Source: Chitinophagaceae bacterium
Lineage (GTDB): Bacteria; Bacteroidota; Bacteroidia; Chitinophagales; Chitinophagaceae
Reading direction: 5' to 3'
DNA length: 64,000 bases
NCBI GenBank assembly: GCA_019638625.1
Contig: JAHBTK010000003.1
Span: 790,149-854,148 of the forward strand
The notes beneath the pieces are model-generated. The model made no database searches. It was not told the DNA's origin and saw only the letters and a list, made by a program, of their open reading frames with translations. This document shows, in pieces, positions 41,949-52,146 of this stretch (positions within the stretch are counted from its first letter, which is position 1; every line of letters begins with the position of its first letter). A program made the position numbers and the translations under genes.

Positions 41949-44900
41949 AAAAGTTTTAGGGCTAGACATCGGCACGAACTCTATTGGTGCAGCTTTAATT
42001 ACTCTTCCAAAAGAATATAGCGATTATGGAAAGCAGGGAAAGATTGAATGGTTGGGAAGTCGAATAATTCCAACCGATGGAGATTATATACAGAAATTTG
42101 AAAGTGGTACACAAGCTGAAACTAAAGCAGCATTTAGAAGGGGAAAACGTGGTTCACGCAGGTTAAAGCATAGATATAAACTTCGTAGAGCACGACTAAT
42201 AAAAGTACTCAAGACTTTAGGTTGGATCGATGAGAGCTTTCCGCTGGACGAATCAAAGCGATTCAAAAAAGATATCAATGAAAACGGATACTCATTGAAA
42301 ATAAGCGATTATTTACCATTTTCGGAAGAAACGATAAATGAGTTCGAAAAAGAGTTGGGTATAGAAAGCCAAAAGAGCAAAAAGGGAAAAAGTGTAGTTC
42401 CCGAAGATTGGATTGTGTATTTTTTGCGTAAAAAAGCACTTGAAAGGCAAATCACAACTTCCGAATTAGTACGTATTATTTACGTATTAAATCAACGCAG
42501 AGGATTTAAAAGCAGCAGAAAAGATTTAAAGGATACTAATGTTTTGCCTTACGAAGAATTTATTAAACGTAAAAATAGCAAAGATTTTGATGAGAATGGA
42601 ATTGAAACGCAATTTGTTGCTATCACCAAAATAAAGTCTGTTACATTCAAAGAAGAAAAGAAAGTAAAAAATAAGATTGTTGGCAATGTGTACACTATAG
42701 AAGCCGAAGACCCAAGAATGCAAACTTGGGAAGAAAGTCGAAAAAATGAGCCTGATTGGGCAAAAGAAATAAACGATAAAGGCGAAAAACTTGAAAAAAA
42801 AGAATTTACTTTTTTAGTTGTTCAAAAAGTAGATAAAAACGGGAAGCATATTCAAAACAAACCGCAAATGCCCAAAGCAGATGATTGGGCATTATGTACA
42901 ACTGCATTGAGTGAAAAAATTCAAGATAAAAATCAACATCCCGGAGAATACTTTTTTGATGAACTGAAAAAAGCATACATAGCCAATCGCAATTATAAAA
43001 TCCGCCAATATCCTGTTTACAGATGGCGTTATCAAAAAGAGCTGGAAACTATTTGGCAAAAACAATGTGAGCTTAATCCAGAACTTGCTGCTCTAAACAA
43101 AGACCAAAATACGTTAAGAAAACTTGCAGAAATTCTATATCCCACACAGGCAAAAAATGATATGCCGAAACTAAAAGAATTTTTGAGTAAAGATTTATTG
43201 CACATTATCGGCAACGATGTTATTTACTATCAACGGGAATTAAAATCACAGAAAAATTCTATTAGTGAATGTAGATATGAGAAGCGAAAAGGAATTGATG
43301 GCGAATGGTACGGTTTAAAATGTATTCCACGTTCTTCGCCTTTGTTTCAAGAGTTTAGAATTTGGCAGGATATTCACAATATAAAAATCTTGAAACGTGA
43401 GGAAAAAAATGATGGGAAAACAAAATTAGATATTGATGTTTCTGCTCTTTATATCAGTAAAATTGTAAAAGAAAAACTATTTGAATTATTTAACTCCAAA
43501 GCATCTATTTCTGAAAAAGACATTTTAGCTCTGATAAAAGAACGCAATGAACAAAATGACATTGTAATTTCGGATAAGAAAGATGGTGAACATTCGCACA
43601 GAATCAATCTTTTTGTAAATAGAGAAACTCTGAAAGGGAATGAAACACTATCACGTTACCGCTCAGTTTTCAATAAGATAAACTATGACGGAGAAACCAT
43701 TTTAAATACTCCTGAAAAGCTACTTAAACTATGGCACATTGATTATTCCATTAGTTCGTCAGACGAAGAAAAATCCAAGAAAGGAATAATTACCGCACTT
43801 TCCAGGCTATTGACCGATGCAGACAATAAAACACAGGCTATTGAAGCATTTTGTAGACTTTCCGAATTGAAAAAAGAATACGGCTCATATTCTGCTTGTG
43901 CTGTTAAAAAGCTATTGCCTGTAATGCGTTGTGGAAAATACTGGACAGATTCTGCAATTAACCACAGCTTAAAAGAAAGAATAGAAAAGCTAATCACCGC
44001 CGAATTTGATGAGGGAATAAGCAATGATACACGGAAGAAAATTCAAAAATGGGAAAGAGAAAACAATAAAACCCTAAGCAAAATATCTCATTTTATGGGC
44101 TTGCCAACCTGGCTGGCGGGATACGTTGTTTATGGTATTCATTCAGAGAAAGAAAAGGTAGAAATAAAAAATGTAGAAGATTATAGTACCTATATACAAA
44201 AAGCCATTCCAAATAATAGTGTGGGAAACCCAATTGTAGAACAGGTTGTAAGAGAAACTATGTTTTTGGTACGTGATCTTTGGAGGAAATATGGCGATAT
44301 TGATGAGATACATATCGAATTGGGGAGAGAATTAAAGAAAAATACTGAGGAACGTAAAAGAATTTCAGATAATCAGAAAGCTAATTTTGAAGAAAAGCAG
44401 CGAATAAAGAAATTGTTGTATGAGCTACTGAACGGCTTTGAACAGTATCTTGATGAAGATACCATTGAAGAAACAAGTTTTGAAGTAAACCCCAATCCCG
44501 AAAGTCCGGTGGATGTTGATAAGTTTAGGATTTACAAAAGTTGCGGAACATTTTCAAAAAAAGAAGATGACGAAAAGCTAGATGCTTTATTTAAAGACGG
44601 AAAAAAAGAAAAAAATCCCACAAATATCGAAGTAAGAAAATATGCGCTCTGGTTAAGTCAAAATTGTCGCTCTCCCTATACCGGGAAAATAATTCCGTTG
44701 AGTAGATTATTTGACATCAATCAATACGAAATAGAACATATTATTCCTCGTGCAAAAATGAAAAATGACAGTTTGAACAATCTTGTCATTTCGGAATGGG
44801 GCGTAAATAAAGCAAAAGATAAAAGCCTTGCGGCAAACTTTATTAGCAATAGCAAAGGGGAATGCAAGCACGGCGATACAAAATATAAGCTGTTTACTTA

Positions 44901-46977
44901 TGAAGAATATGAAATGCACTGTAAAGAGACCTTCAAGTTTCAGAAAGGTAAATTGAAAAACCTATTGGCGACAGAAGTGCCTGATGATTTCATAGAACGA
45001 CAGCTAAATGACACTCGGCACATCGGAAGAAAGTTAGCTGAATTGCTTACATCTGTTGCTAAAAATGAAAACGGAATAATTTTTACTGGCGGCAGCATAA
45101 CTTCTGAGCTCAAAAATAGCTGGGGATTAAATAAAGTTTGGAAGGAAATTATTTTGCCGCGTTTTGAACGCCTGGAGGCAATAATGGGTAGAAAAGGCTT
45201 GTATATTATTCACGATAAAGACGAATATGGAAATCCTGTAATTCATCTAAACATAAAAGAAAATCCAAAATTAGATACCAAGAGAATTGACCACCGCCAT
45301 CACGCATTAGACGCATTGATTATAGCTGCTACTACACGTGAGCATATTCGTTATCTAAACACATTAAATGCCGCTGATACAGATGATGAAATCAAAAAAT
45401 ACAGGCAGTCTTTGGTAAAAGGGAAAATTCGGGATTTTAAGGAACCGTGGAATAACTTTACTAAAGATGCAAGAGAAAAATTGGAAGAAGTTATAGTTAG
45501 TTTTAAAACTAATAACAAAATTATTTCCCAGCCCAAAAACAGAACCGCATATTACAATGCCGGATTGAAGAAAGTATTCAAAGAACAAAAAACCAATCCT
45601 AAGTGGATGGCAGTACGAAGGTCAATGTTTAAAGAGCCACAGGGAATTATTTACTTGAAGGAAGTTCATGAGGAGAAAAATATAGCGAAAGCAATAGATA
45701 TTCAAATAGAACGAATGCTTGTTCAAAATACATCTGACATGAAAATTGCTTCTTATATTTACGATCAAGAAGCTCGAAAAATCATTAAGGATATAATTAA
45801 CAGAGTGGGGATTTCTGTACAGGAAAAAGATGTGCTTTTAAAGGAAATAAAAAAACATTTAAAGAAAAGCCCATTGAAAGATTTTTCAGGCAAAGAATAT
45901 CAAGCAATAAAAGTTGCAACCTTTCAAGAATATGCTGCAAAAAGAGTCTCGTTGGATAAAACTTTTGATCATAAAAAAATTGATAAAATTCCTTATTCCA
46001 AAATCGGCAAATCTGTTCTAGGAAAGTTATTACACGAACATTTAGATTCTGAAGATAGTAAAAATGAAAAAGGTGTAGCAGATACTGCAATAGCTTTTTC
46101 CAGCGAAGGTTTAGAAATTCTTGCTAAAAAAGCGGGACGACCAATTACCAAAGTAACCATTTATGAGAAGAAAGATGAGTCAAGTAAATTCGGGAAACAA
46201 TACGTAGAGGTTGATTCAGGTAGTAATGTATATTTTGTAATATACGAAAACCAAAGCACGAAAGCACGTTTAAATTCCCAATCCATTGCAACGCATAAAG
46301 CCATTGAAAGAATTGTAAAAAAGGAGCCTATTGCGGAAGATAGAGAAGGCTTTGATAAAATTATTTTGTCTCCTGGAGATTTAGTATATGTGCCAACAAA
46401 AGAGGAACGGCATAGAATTATTGAAGGTACAGATATTGAAAAGGCTATTGACTGGAAAAATCAGAGGCGCGTTTCAAAAAATATCTATAAAATGACAGAT
46501 ACAACGCAAGGGAAATGTTTATTTATACCTCATAGAATATCTTCTTCAATAATAGACGATATAGAGTTGGGAGCAGGCAACAAGTCTGCAAGAGCTTGGG
46601 ATGGGAAAGTAGAATATTTGCCAGATTCTAAAGGTAAACTAACAAGAGAAGACTCAGGAATAATGATCAAGGACGTTTGTATCAAACTCAACATTGACCG
46701 CCTCGGCAATATTTCTCCCGTAAAAAAAAAGCCTATGAATGAAATAACTTCCGGGCAGAGCATCGTATCGGAACCCGGTATTGTATATGAAACAAAAAAA
46801 TGGACTGTAAAAAAATTTGAATCATTCGATGCTATGGAAAATGACCAGTTGGAGTATTTTGCATCTTTAACCCCTGAAGAATTATTAAAAAATCTGAAAA
46901 AGCTTTGCATGGCGGCTTTTGGGATTAAAGAAGAAGGCGCGTTGAATAAACCCGACCGGAAAATTAAATTTGATTAA
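41938..46977 (+). CDS. cas9: Cas9 endonuclease, type II-C, unusually long
   Basis: 1679 aa from the ATG at 41938 (METKKVLGLDIGTNSIG). An ATG ten codons upstream lies inside the tracrRNA anti-repeat and is rejected. All nuclease motifs are intact: RuvC-I with Asp10, arginine-rich bridge helix (RRGKRGSRRLKHRYKLRRAR, about 65-88), RuvC-II HIELGREL near 793, HNH YEIEHIIPRAKMKNDSLNN near 930 with catalytic His, and RuvC-III RIDHRHHALDAL near 1117. The region after RuvC-III is about 550 residues, longer than in the commonly studied II-C enzymes, so the PAM-interacting part may be enlarged. RNA-guided cleavage of invading DNA. Codons are AT-rich, unlike cas1/cas2. The next gene begins 5 bases after the stop. 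Confidence 0.96.
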   Translation: METKKVLGLDIGTNSIGAALITLPKEYSDYGKQGKIEWLGSRIIPTDGDYIQKFESGTQAETKAAFRRGKRGSRRLKHRYKLRRARLIKVLKTLGWIDESFPLDESKRFKKDINENGYSLKISDYLPFSEETINEFEKELGIESQKSKKGKSVVPEDWIVYFLRKKALERQITTSELVRIIYVLNQRRGFKSSRKDLKDTNVLPYEEFIKRKNSKDFDENGIETQFVAITKIKSVTFKEEKKVKNKIVGNVYTIEAEDPRMQTWEESRKNEPDWAKEINDKGEKLEKKEFTFLVVQKVDKNGKHIQNKPQMPKADDWALCTTALSEKIQDKNQHPGEYFFDELKKAYIANRNYKIRQYPVYRWRYQKELETIWQKQCELNPELAALNKDQNTLRKLAEILYPTQAKNDMPKLKEFLSKDLLHIIGNDVIYYQRELKSQKNSISECRYEKRKGIDGEWYGLKCIPRSSPLFQEFRIWQDIHNIKILKREEKNDGKTKLDIDVSALYISKIVKEKLFELFNSKASISEKDILALIKERNEQNDIVISDKKDGEHSHRINLFVNRETLKGNETLSRYRSVFNKINYDGETILNTPEKLLKLWHIDYSISSSDEEKSKKGIITALSRLLTDADNKTQAIEAFCRLSELKKEYGSYSACAVKKLLPVMRCGKYWTDSAINHSLKERIEKLITAEFDEGISNDTRKKIQKWERENNKTLSKISHFMGLPTWLAGYVVYGIHSEKEKVEIKNVEDYSTYIQKAIPNNSVGNPIVEQVVRETMFLVRDLWRKYGDIDEIHIELGRELKKNTEERKRISDNQKANFEEKQRIKKLLYELLNGFEQYLDEDTIEETSFEVNPNPESPVDVDKFRIYKSCGTFSKKEDDEKLDALFKDGKKEKNPTNIEVRKYALWLSQNCRSPYTGKIIPLSRLFDINQYEIEHIIPRAKMKNDSLNNLVISEWGVNKAKDKSLAANFISNSKGECKHGDTKYKLFTYEEYEMHCKETFKFQKGKLKNLLATEVPDDFIERQLNDTRHIGRKLAELLTSVAKNENGIIFTGGSITSELKNSWGLNKVWKEIILPRFERLEAIMGRKGLYIIHDKDEYGNPVIHLNIKENPKLDTKRIDHRHHALDALIIAATTREHIRYLNTLNAADTDDEIKKYRQSLVKGKIRDFKEPWNNFTKDAREKLEEVIVSFKTNNKIISQPKNRTAYYNAGLKKVFKEQKTNPKWMAVRRSMFKEPQGIIYLKEVHEEKNIAKAIDIQIERMLVQNTSDMKIASYIYDQEARKIIKDIINRVGISVQEKDVLLKEIKKHLKKSPLKDFSGKEYQAIKVATFQEYAAKRVSLDKTFDHKKIDKIPYSKIGKSVLGKLLHEHLDSEDSKNEKGVADTAIAFSSEGLEILAKKAGRPITKVTIYEKKDESSKFGKQYVEVDSGSNVYFVIYENQSTKARLNSQSIATHKAIERIVKKEPIAEDREGFDKIILSPGDLVYVPTKEERHRIIEGTDIEKAIDWKNQRRVSKNIYKMTDTTQGKCLFIPHRISSSIIDDIELGAGNKSARAWDGKVEYLPDSKGKLTREDSGIMIKDVCIKLNIDRLGNISPVKKKPMNEITSGQSIVSEPGIVYETKKWTVKKFESFDAMENDQLEYFASLTPEELLKNLKKLCMAAFGIKEEGALNKPDRKIKFD

Positions 46978-46982
46978 ACACC

Positions 46983-47462
46983 ATGAATATCTTTTTTAAA
47001 GAACACCGTGATATTTTACAGGCATTACTGCATTACCAGGCAGACTTTTTATTGATAGGCGGGTATGCCGTAAATTATTATGGTTATAATCGGGTAACCG
47101 GCGATATGGATATCTGGATAAATCCCGACAATCAAAACAAGGAATTATTGCTCAGGGCATTAGCTTCTCTCGGGTTTGATGAGGAAGGGATTGATACCAT
47201 TCGCGGATGGGATTTTTCACACCCGCAAAAGTTTCACATTGGCGGTGACGGGCAACCTGATAAAACAGAATTTATGACACATATATCTGGCGTTAATTAT
47301 AGCATAGCTAAAGAAAACAGCATTCTTGCTGATATTGACGGGCTGTCGCTTCCTCTTATTCATTACAATGACCTTATCCAAAATAAAAAAGCAACAGGAC
47401 GTGCTAAGGATAGAGTAGATGTTGAGTATCTTGAAAAAATAATGCATCTTAAAAACAAATAA
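46983..47462 (+). CDS. Nucleotidyltransferase-fold protein embedded in the cas operon
   Basis: 159 aa. Pol-beta/MNT-type nucleotidyltransferase start: FLLIGGYAVNYYGYNRVTGD, then MDIWINPDNQ, giving the G-G/Y and D-x-D catalytic pattern of AbiEii/DUF6036-like proteins. The later part has LPLIHYNDLIQNKKATGRAKDRVD, also usual in this group. Such proteins act as antitoxins or toxins that add nucleotides to proteins or tRNA; activity here is not known. It is 5 bases after cas9 and 4 before the next gene, so clearly in one transcript. Such a gene is not part of the canonical II-C set (cas9, cas1, cas2). Confidence 0.82.
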   Translation: MNIFFKEHRDILQALLHYQADFLLIGGYAVNYYGYNRVTGDMDIWINPDNQNKELLLRALASLGFDEEGIDTIRGWDFSHPQKFHIGGDGQPDKTEFMTHISGVNYSIAKENSILADIDGLSLPLIHYNDLIQNKKATGRAKDRVDVEYLEKIMHLKNK

Positions 47463-47466
47463 TCGT

Positions 47467-48252
47467 ATGCCCGAAATAAAATCCGAAGGCCATTGCCTTT
47501 ATTGCAACAAATTGTTTTCTAAGCAAACCATTAATCGCCATTTGCAAGCACATCTTAATGAAAAGGCAAAGGGAGGTAAGGCGGGTAAATCTTACCTGCT
47601 TAAAGTAGAGGACAATCCACGGTGGGGAAGCGGCCCCTATTTTTTATCGTTATGGGTAGACAGCAAGATCACAATGGGAGATATTGATGATTTCCTGAGG
47701 GGTATATGGCTGGAATGTTGCGGGCATATGAGTTCGTTTACGAATCCTAAAAATCAGCAAAAGGGAAATATGTGGGATCTATTTGAAGCGCAACGTTTAC
47801 TGATGAGTGGCAAAAGGAAAGCCTATGAAAAGATGATGGAAGATGCCAACGGGGAAATACCTATGGAAAGAAAAACACACGGCGTACTGAGTAAAGGGCT
47901 GAAATTAATTCATGACTACGATTTCGGTAGCACCACTTCACTGCAAATAACCGTGGTTGATGAATTCCCGATACCGTCAGACAAACCCATAGTTCTCCTG
48001 TCTCGCAACGAACCGCTGCAAAGGCTTTGCGATATCTGCGAAAAAGAACCCGCTGTGCAGGTGTGTTCCGTCTGTGCAGGATACGATGAAAGTTTTTTTT
48101 GCCCTAAATGTGCGAAAAAGCATGCGAAAACCTGCGGTGATTTTGCAGATTATGCCGCCATGCCTGTTGTGAGCTCTCCCAGAATGGCGGTGTGTGCTTA
48201 CGACGGCGGCACTATAGATAAAGAAAGAGACGGCGCTTACTCCAAAAAATAA
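47467..48252 (+). CDS. Zinc-finger protein with PRiA4-ORF3-like core, in the cas operon
   Basis: 261 aa. N-terminal C2H2 finger (CLYCNKLFSKQTINRHLQAH). The middle region resembles the plasmid pRiA4b ORF-3 (IS1096 passenger TnpR-like) fold: YFLSLWVDSKITMGDIDDFL, LECCGHMSSF and LIHDYDFGSTTSLQITVVDE, the last with the family Y-D-F-G. The C-terminal zinc module is B-box-like: LCDICEKEPAVQVCSVCAG, then FFCPKCAKKHAKTC. Three potential zinc sites suggest nucleic-acid or protein binding. Function unknown. It is 4 bases after the nucleotidyltransferase and 84 before cas1, so it is probably part of the CRISPR operon, perhaps in adaptation or regulation (inference). Confidence 0.78.
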   Translation: MPEIKSEGHCLYCNKLFSKQTINRHLQAHLNEKAKGGKAGKSYLLKVEDNPRWGSGPYFLSLWVDSKITMGDIDDFLRGIWLECCGHMSSFTNPKNQQKGNMWDLFEAQRLLMSGKRKAYEKMMEDANGEIPMERKTHGVLSKGLKLIHDYDFGSTTSLQITVVDEFPIPSDKPIVLLSRNEPLQRLCDICEKEPAVQVCSVCAGYDESFFCPKCAKKHAKTCGDFADYAAMPVVSSPRMAVCAYDGGTIDKERDGAYSKK

Positions 48253-48336
48253 TGATGGGCCGCTGCATCGCAGGGCTATAGGAATAGCGATATAATAAAT
48301 AAATCATTAATGCGTTTGTCATACAAAGCCTGCTGT

Positions 48337-49233
48337 ATGATCAAACGAACCCTTTACTTCGGCAATCCTGCTTATCTCAAAACCAGCAACGAACAACTGG
48401 TGATTGAGATGCAGGATAGCGGCGAAACAAAATCGGCGCCCATGGAAGATATCGGGTTGCTGATACTGGACCACCAGCAGATCACCATCACGCAGGCTGC
48501 CTTAGCCAGGCTGCTGCACTACAACTGTTCTGTAATTACCTGCGACCAGTCCCATCATCCTACGGGAATGTTATTCAACCTCGACGGAAATACCCTGCAA
48601 AGCCAGAAGTTCAGGGCGCAGGTAGAAGCTTCCGAGCCGCTGAAAAAACAATTGTGGCAGCAAACGATAATGGTCAAGATACAAAACCAGGCAGCGCTGC
48701 TGAAACAGGAAAGAGAGGAACATAAGTTGCTGCTCACATATGCCCGGGACGTGAAAAGCGGGGACAATGAAAATCATGAAGCCAAAGCGGCAGCCTGGTA
48801 CTGGAAAAGGATATTCCCGGACTTCCTGGAGTTCAGGCGGGAGCGGTACGGTCCGCCCCCCAACAATTTACTGAACTACGGGTATGCCATTTTAAGAGCG
48901 ATAGTAGCCAGGGCGCTGACTTCCAGCGGGCTCCTGCCTACCCTGGGTATCCATCACCGTAATCAGTACAATGCCTATTGCCTGGCAGACGATATTATGG
49001 AACCCTACCGGCCCTTTGTCGATAAAGTGGTTTGCGCCATTATCCGTAACAATGGCCGGTTTCTGGAGATGACCCCGGCTATGAAAAGAGCTTTGCTGGA
49101 AATACCGGTAATGGATGTAATGCTGGACAGGCAAAAAAGCCCCCTGATGAATGCGGTGCAGCGTACGACAGCCAGCCTTGCCCGCTGTTATGAGGGGAAA
49201 AGCCGGAAGATCATATATCCCCGGCTCGGGTAA
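48337..49233 (+). CDS. cas1: Cas1 integrase, type II
   Basis: 298 aa from the ATG at 48337 (MIKRTLYFGNPAYL), the usual start of II-C Cas1; the nine extra residues upstream are not conserved-like. Metal-site regions are visible: Glu in HEAKAAAWYWKRIF, His in LPTLGIHHRNQYNAY and Glu in LADDIMEPYRPFVD. With Cas2 it inserts new spacers at the leader end of the array. The gene is much richer in G+C than cas9, like the host core genes. Confidence 0.97.
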   Translation: MIKRTLYFGNPAYLKTSNEQLVIEMQDSGETKSAPMEDIGLLILDHQQITITQAALARLLHYNCSVITCDQSHHPTGMLFNLDGNTLQSQKFRAQVEASEPLKKQLWQQTIMVKIQNQAALLKQEREEHKLLLTYARDVKSGDNENHEAKAAAWYWKRIFPDFLEFRRERYGPPPNNLLNYGYAILRAIVARALTSSGLLPTLGIHHRNQYNAYCLADDIMEPYRPFVDKVVCAIIRNNGRFLEMTPAMKRALLEIPVMDVMLDRQKSPLMNAVQRTTASLARCYEGKSRKIIYPRLG

Positions 49234-49243
49234 TTCTTGTGGA

Positions 49244-49358
49244 TCGTCATTGCGAATTCCGCCCCCGGAATATCTCACTTTTGAGGTAAACCCTTGTGGC
49301 GGGGTGAAGCAATCTCCTGAATAATAGCAAGAGACTGCTTCATGCCTCGCAGTGACGG
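49244..49358. repeat. Imperfect palindromic intergenic repeat between cas1 and cas2
   Basis: CGTCATTGCGA at the left and TCGCAGTGACG at the right enclose GAAGCAATCTC and GAGACTGCTTC. This two-layer inverted repeat is a common REP-like sequence type found in many bacterial genomes. A partial copy is at 63937. Confidence 0.65.
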
Positions 49359-49423
49359 AACAAAAGGGGCAGCTTTCTTCAAAACGGTCACAGCGACGGC
49401 TGTTTTCAGCCGCGAATAAATAA

Positions 49424-49765
<342 letters not shown>

Positions 49766-49787
49766 GCGGTTTTTCCGGCATAGAAAC

Positions 49788-49817
49788 AAAAAAATGGGGA
49801 TTCCGCCCCATTTTTTT
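49788..49817. terminator. Bidirectional terminator between cas2 and the array
   Basis: AAAAAAATGGGG, a short loop (ATTCCG), then CCCCATTTTTTT. The symmetric A/T tails would stop both the cas operon reading right and the crRNA precursor reading left. Confidence 0.8.
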
Positions 49818-49831
49818 GTTTGCAGATCATC

Positions 49832-49868
49832 CACAACATGTTGATTTTAATGCAATTATGCGAATCCT
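49832..49868 (-). repeat. Degenerate terminal repeat end and extra 31-base spacer-sized segment
   Basis: CACAAC at 49832-49837 is the 3' end of a repeat, preceded by TTTTTTTGTTTGCAGATCATC, which keeps only traces of the repeat. It is followed by 31 bases up to the first full repeat at 49869. A decayed repeat marks the leader-distal end of an array, so the oldest spacers are on the left. Confidence 0.55.
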
Positions 49869-52146
49869 GTTGTCAATGATCTAATGTACACTTTTTAATG
49901 AAAGCAATTCACAACTTTAGTCATGCTGTTTGTTTTTGTGTTCCAGTTGTCAATGATCTAATGTACACTTTTTAATGAAAGCAATTCACAACACAAACAC
50001 AGGCTTTGAGTAATAATAACCTGTTGTCAATGATCTAATGTACACTTTTTAATGAAAGCAATTCACAACTATCCTAGCAAGCGTTTTGATCTTGACGGCG
50101 TTGTCAATGATCTAATGTACACTTTTTAATGAAAGCAATTCACAACTAAAAAATAACAGACGAAATGAAAGAAAGGGTTGTCAATGATCTAATGTACACT
50201 TTTTAATGAAAGCAATTCACAACTACATCTGCTATTTTAAAATCATAAGTCGGGTTGTCAATGATCTAATGTACACTTTTTAATGAAAGCAATTCACAAC
50301 TCTATTCATGCTCTTTGTTTTTGTGTTCCAGTTGTCAATGATCTAATGTACACTTTTTAATGAAAGCAATTCACAACCTTCCCCCTGGTGCCCGTAATCC
50401 CGTTTGAGTTGTCAATGATCTAATGTACACTTTTTAATGAAAGCAATTCACAACAGTTGCCCGTTTCGTGCTGAGATTGTGCAAGTTGTCAATGATCTAA
50501 TGTACACTTTTTAATGAAAGCAATTCACAACCGAAACAGTTACGCCCTCTATAGGCGTACTGTTGTCAATGATCTAATGTACACTTTTTAATGAAAGCAA
50601 TTCACAACAACGGATGATTCGGAAATTGTCGGTTATGTGTTGTCAATGATCTAATGTACACTTTTTAATGAAAGCAATTCACAACTACCTGTAAACATTC
50701 AATCTTTGCACATCCGTTGTCAATGATCTAATGTACACTTTTTAATGAAAGCAATTCACAACTGTTGTCATCAGGTGGTCGGCAAGGTGAACGTTGTCAA
50801 TGATCTAATGTACACTTTTTAATGAAAGCAATTCACAACCGTATGGAACTAGGGCTTGAAACCCCTGCTGTTGTCAATGATCTAATGTACACTTTTTAAT
50901 GAAAGCAATTCACAACGGACAATCGGAACAGGGCTGGCTGGACGTTGTTGTCAATGATCTAATGTACACTTTTTAATGAAAGCAATTCACAACCCGCGCA
51001 TCATCTTTGAAGTGAAATATCTTGTTGTCAATGATCTAATGTACACTTTTTAATGAAAGCAATTCACAACTACTTAATGCGTTCTATTCGTCGCGCTCTT
51101 GTTGTCAATGATCTAATGTACACTTTTTAATGAAAGCAATTCACAACCGGGATTTGCTTTCTATCTTATACGGGAAAGTTGTCAATGATCTAATGTACAC
51201 TTTTTAATGAAAGCAATTCACAACTAAATAGCGGTAGTGGTTATAAAGTATATGTTGTCAATGATCTAATGTACACTTTTTAATGAAAGCAATTCACAAC
51301 TTTGTAAGCGCTTTTTTAAAAACCTCCTGGTTGTCAATGATCTAATGTACACTTTTTAATGAAAGCAATTCACAACCCTGTGGCAAGTGTCCAGCTTGCC
51401 GTTCCCGTTGTCAATGATCTAATGTACACTTTTTAATGAAAGCAATTCACAACGCAGTGCGATCCTTCAGATGTCGACCGTATGTTGTCAATGATCTAAT
51501 GTACACTTTTTAATGAAAGCAATTCACAACCGCTGTAGCATACATTCGTCTGTAATCGTAGTTGTCAATGATCTAATGTACACTTTTTAATGAAAGCAAT
51601 TCACAACTTTCGTAAAAAAGTCATGCGTATAGTTGCCGTTGTCAATGATCTAATGTACACTTTTTAATGAAAGCAATTCACAACCAACGTAAAGAACAAG
51701 CAGATAAAATATGCGTTGTCAATGATCTAATGTACACTTTTTAATGAAAGCAATTCACAACCCTGTGGCAAGTGTCCAGCTTGCCGTTCCCGTTGTCAAT
51801 GATCTAATGTACACTTTTTAATGAAAGCAATTCACAACGCAGTGCGATCCTTCAGATGTCGACCGTATGTTGTCAATGATCTAATGTACACTTTTTAATG
51901 AAAGCAATTCACAACCGCTGTAGCATACATTCGTCTGTAATCGTAGTTGTCAATGATCTAATGTACACTTTTTAATGAAAGCAATTCACAACTTTCGTAA
52001 AAAAGTCATGCGTATAGTTGCCGTTGTCAATGATCTAATGTACACTTTTTAATGAAAGCAATTCACAACCAACGTAAAGAACAAGCAGATAAAATATGCG
52101 TTGTCAATGATCTAATGTACACTTTTTAATGAAAGCAATTCACAAC
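49869..52146 (-). CRISPR. CRISPR array, 30 repeats of 47 bp, 29 spacers (24 distinct)
   Basis: Repeats begin GTTGTCAATGATC and end GCAATTCACAAC on the plus strand and look identical throughout. Spacers are 30 bases, except two of 29 (51225-51253 and 51301-51329). The last five spacers occur twice in the same order: 51377-51761 and 51762-52146 are a perfect tandem duplication of five spacer-repeat units. Spacers 1 (49916-49945) and 6 (50301-50330) differ at only three positions. The tracrRNA anti-repeat shows that crRNAs come from the minus strand. In that orientation each repeat carries TACATTAG, close to a -7 box, so transcription could begin inside repeats as in some other II-C arrays. Confidence 0.98.

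Noticed and set aside
47467..48252. Calling this gene a transposon protein because the PRiA4-ORF3 family is often named IS1096 passenger TnpR
   Set aside because: No transposase, inverted ends or target duplications are seen around it, and it is packed into the cas operon.
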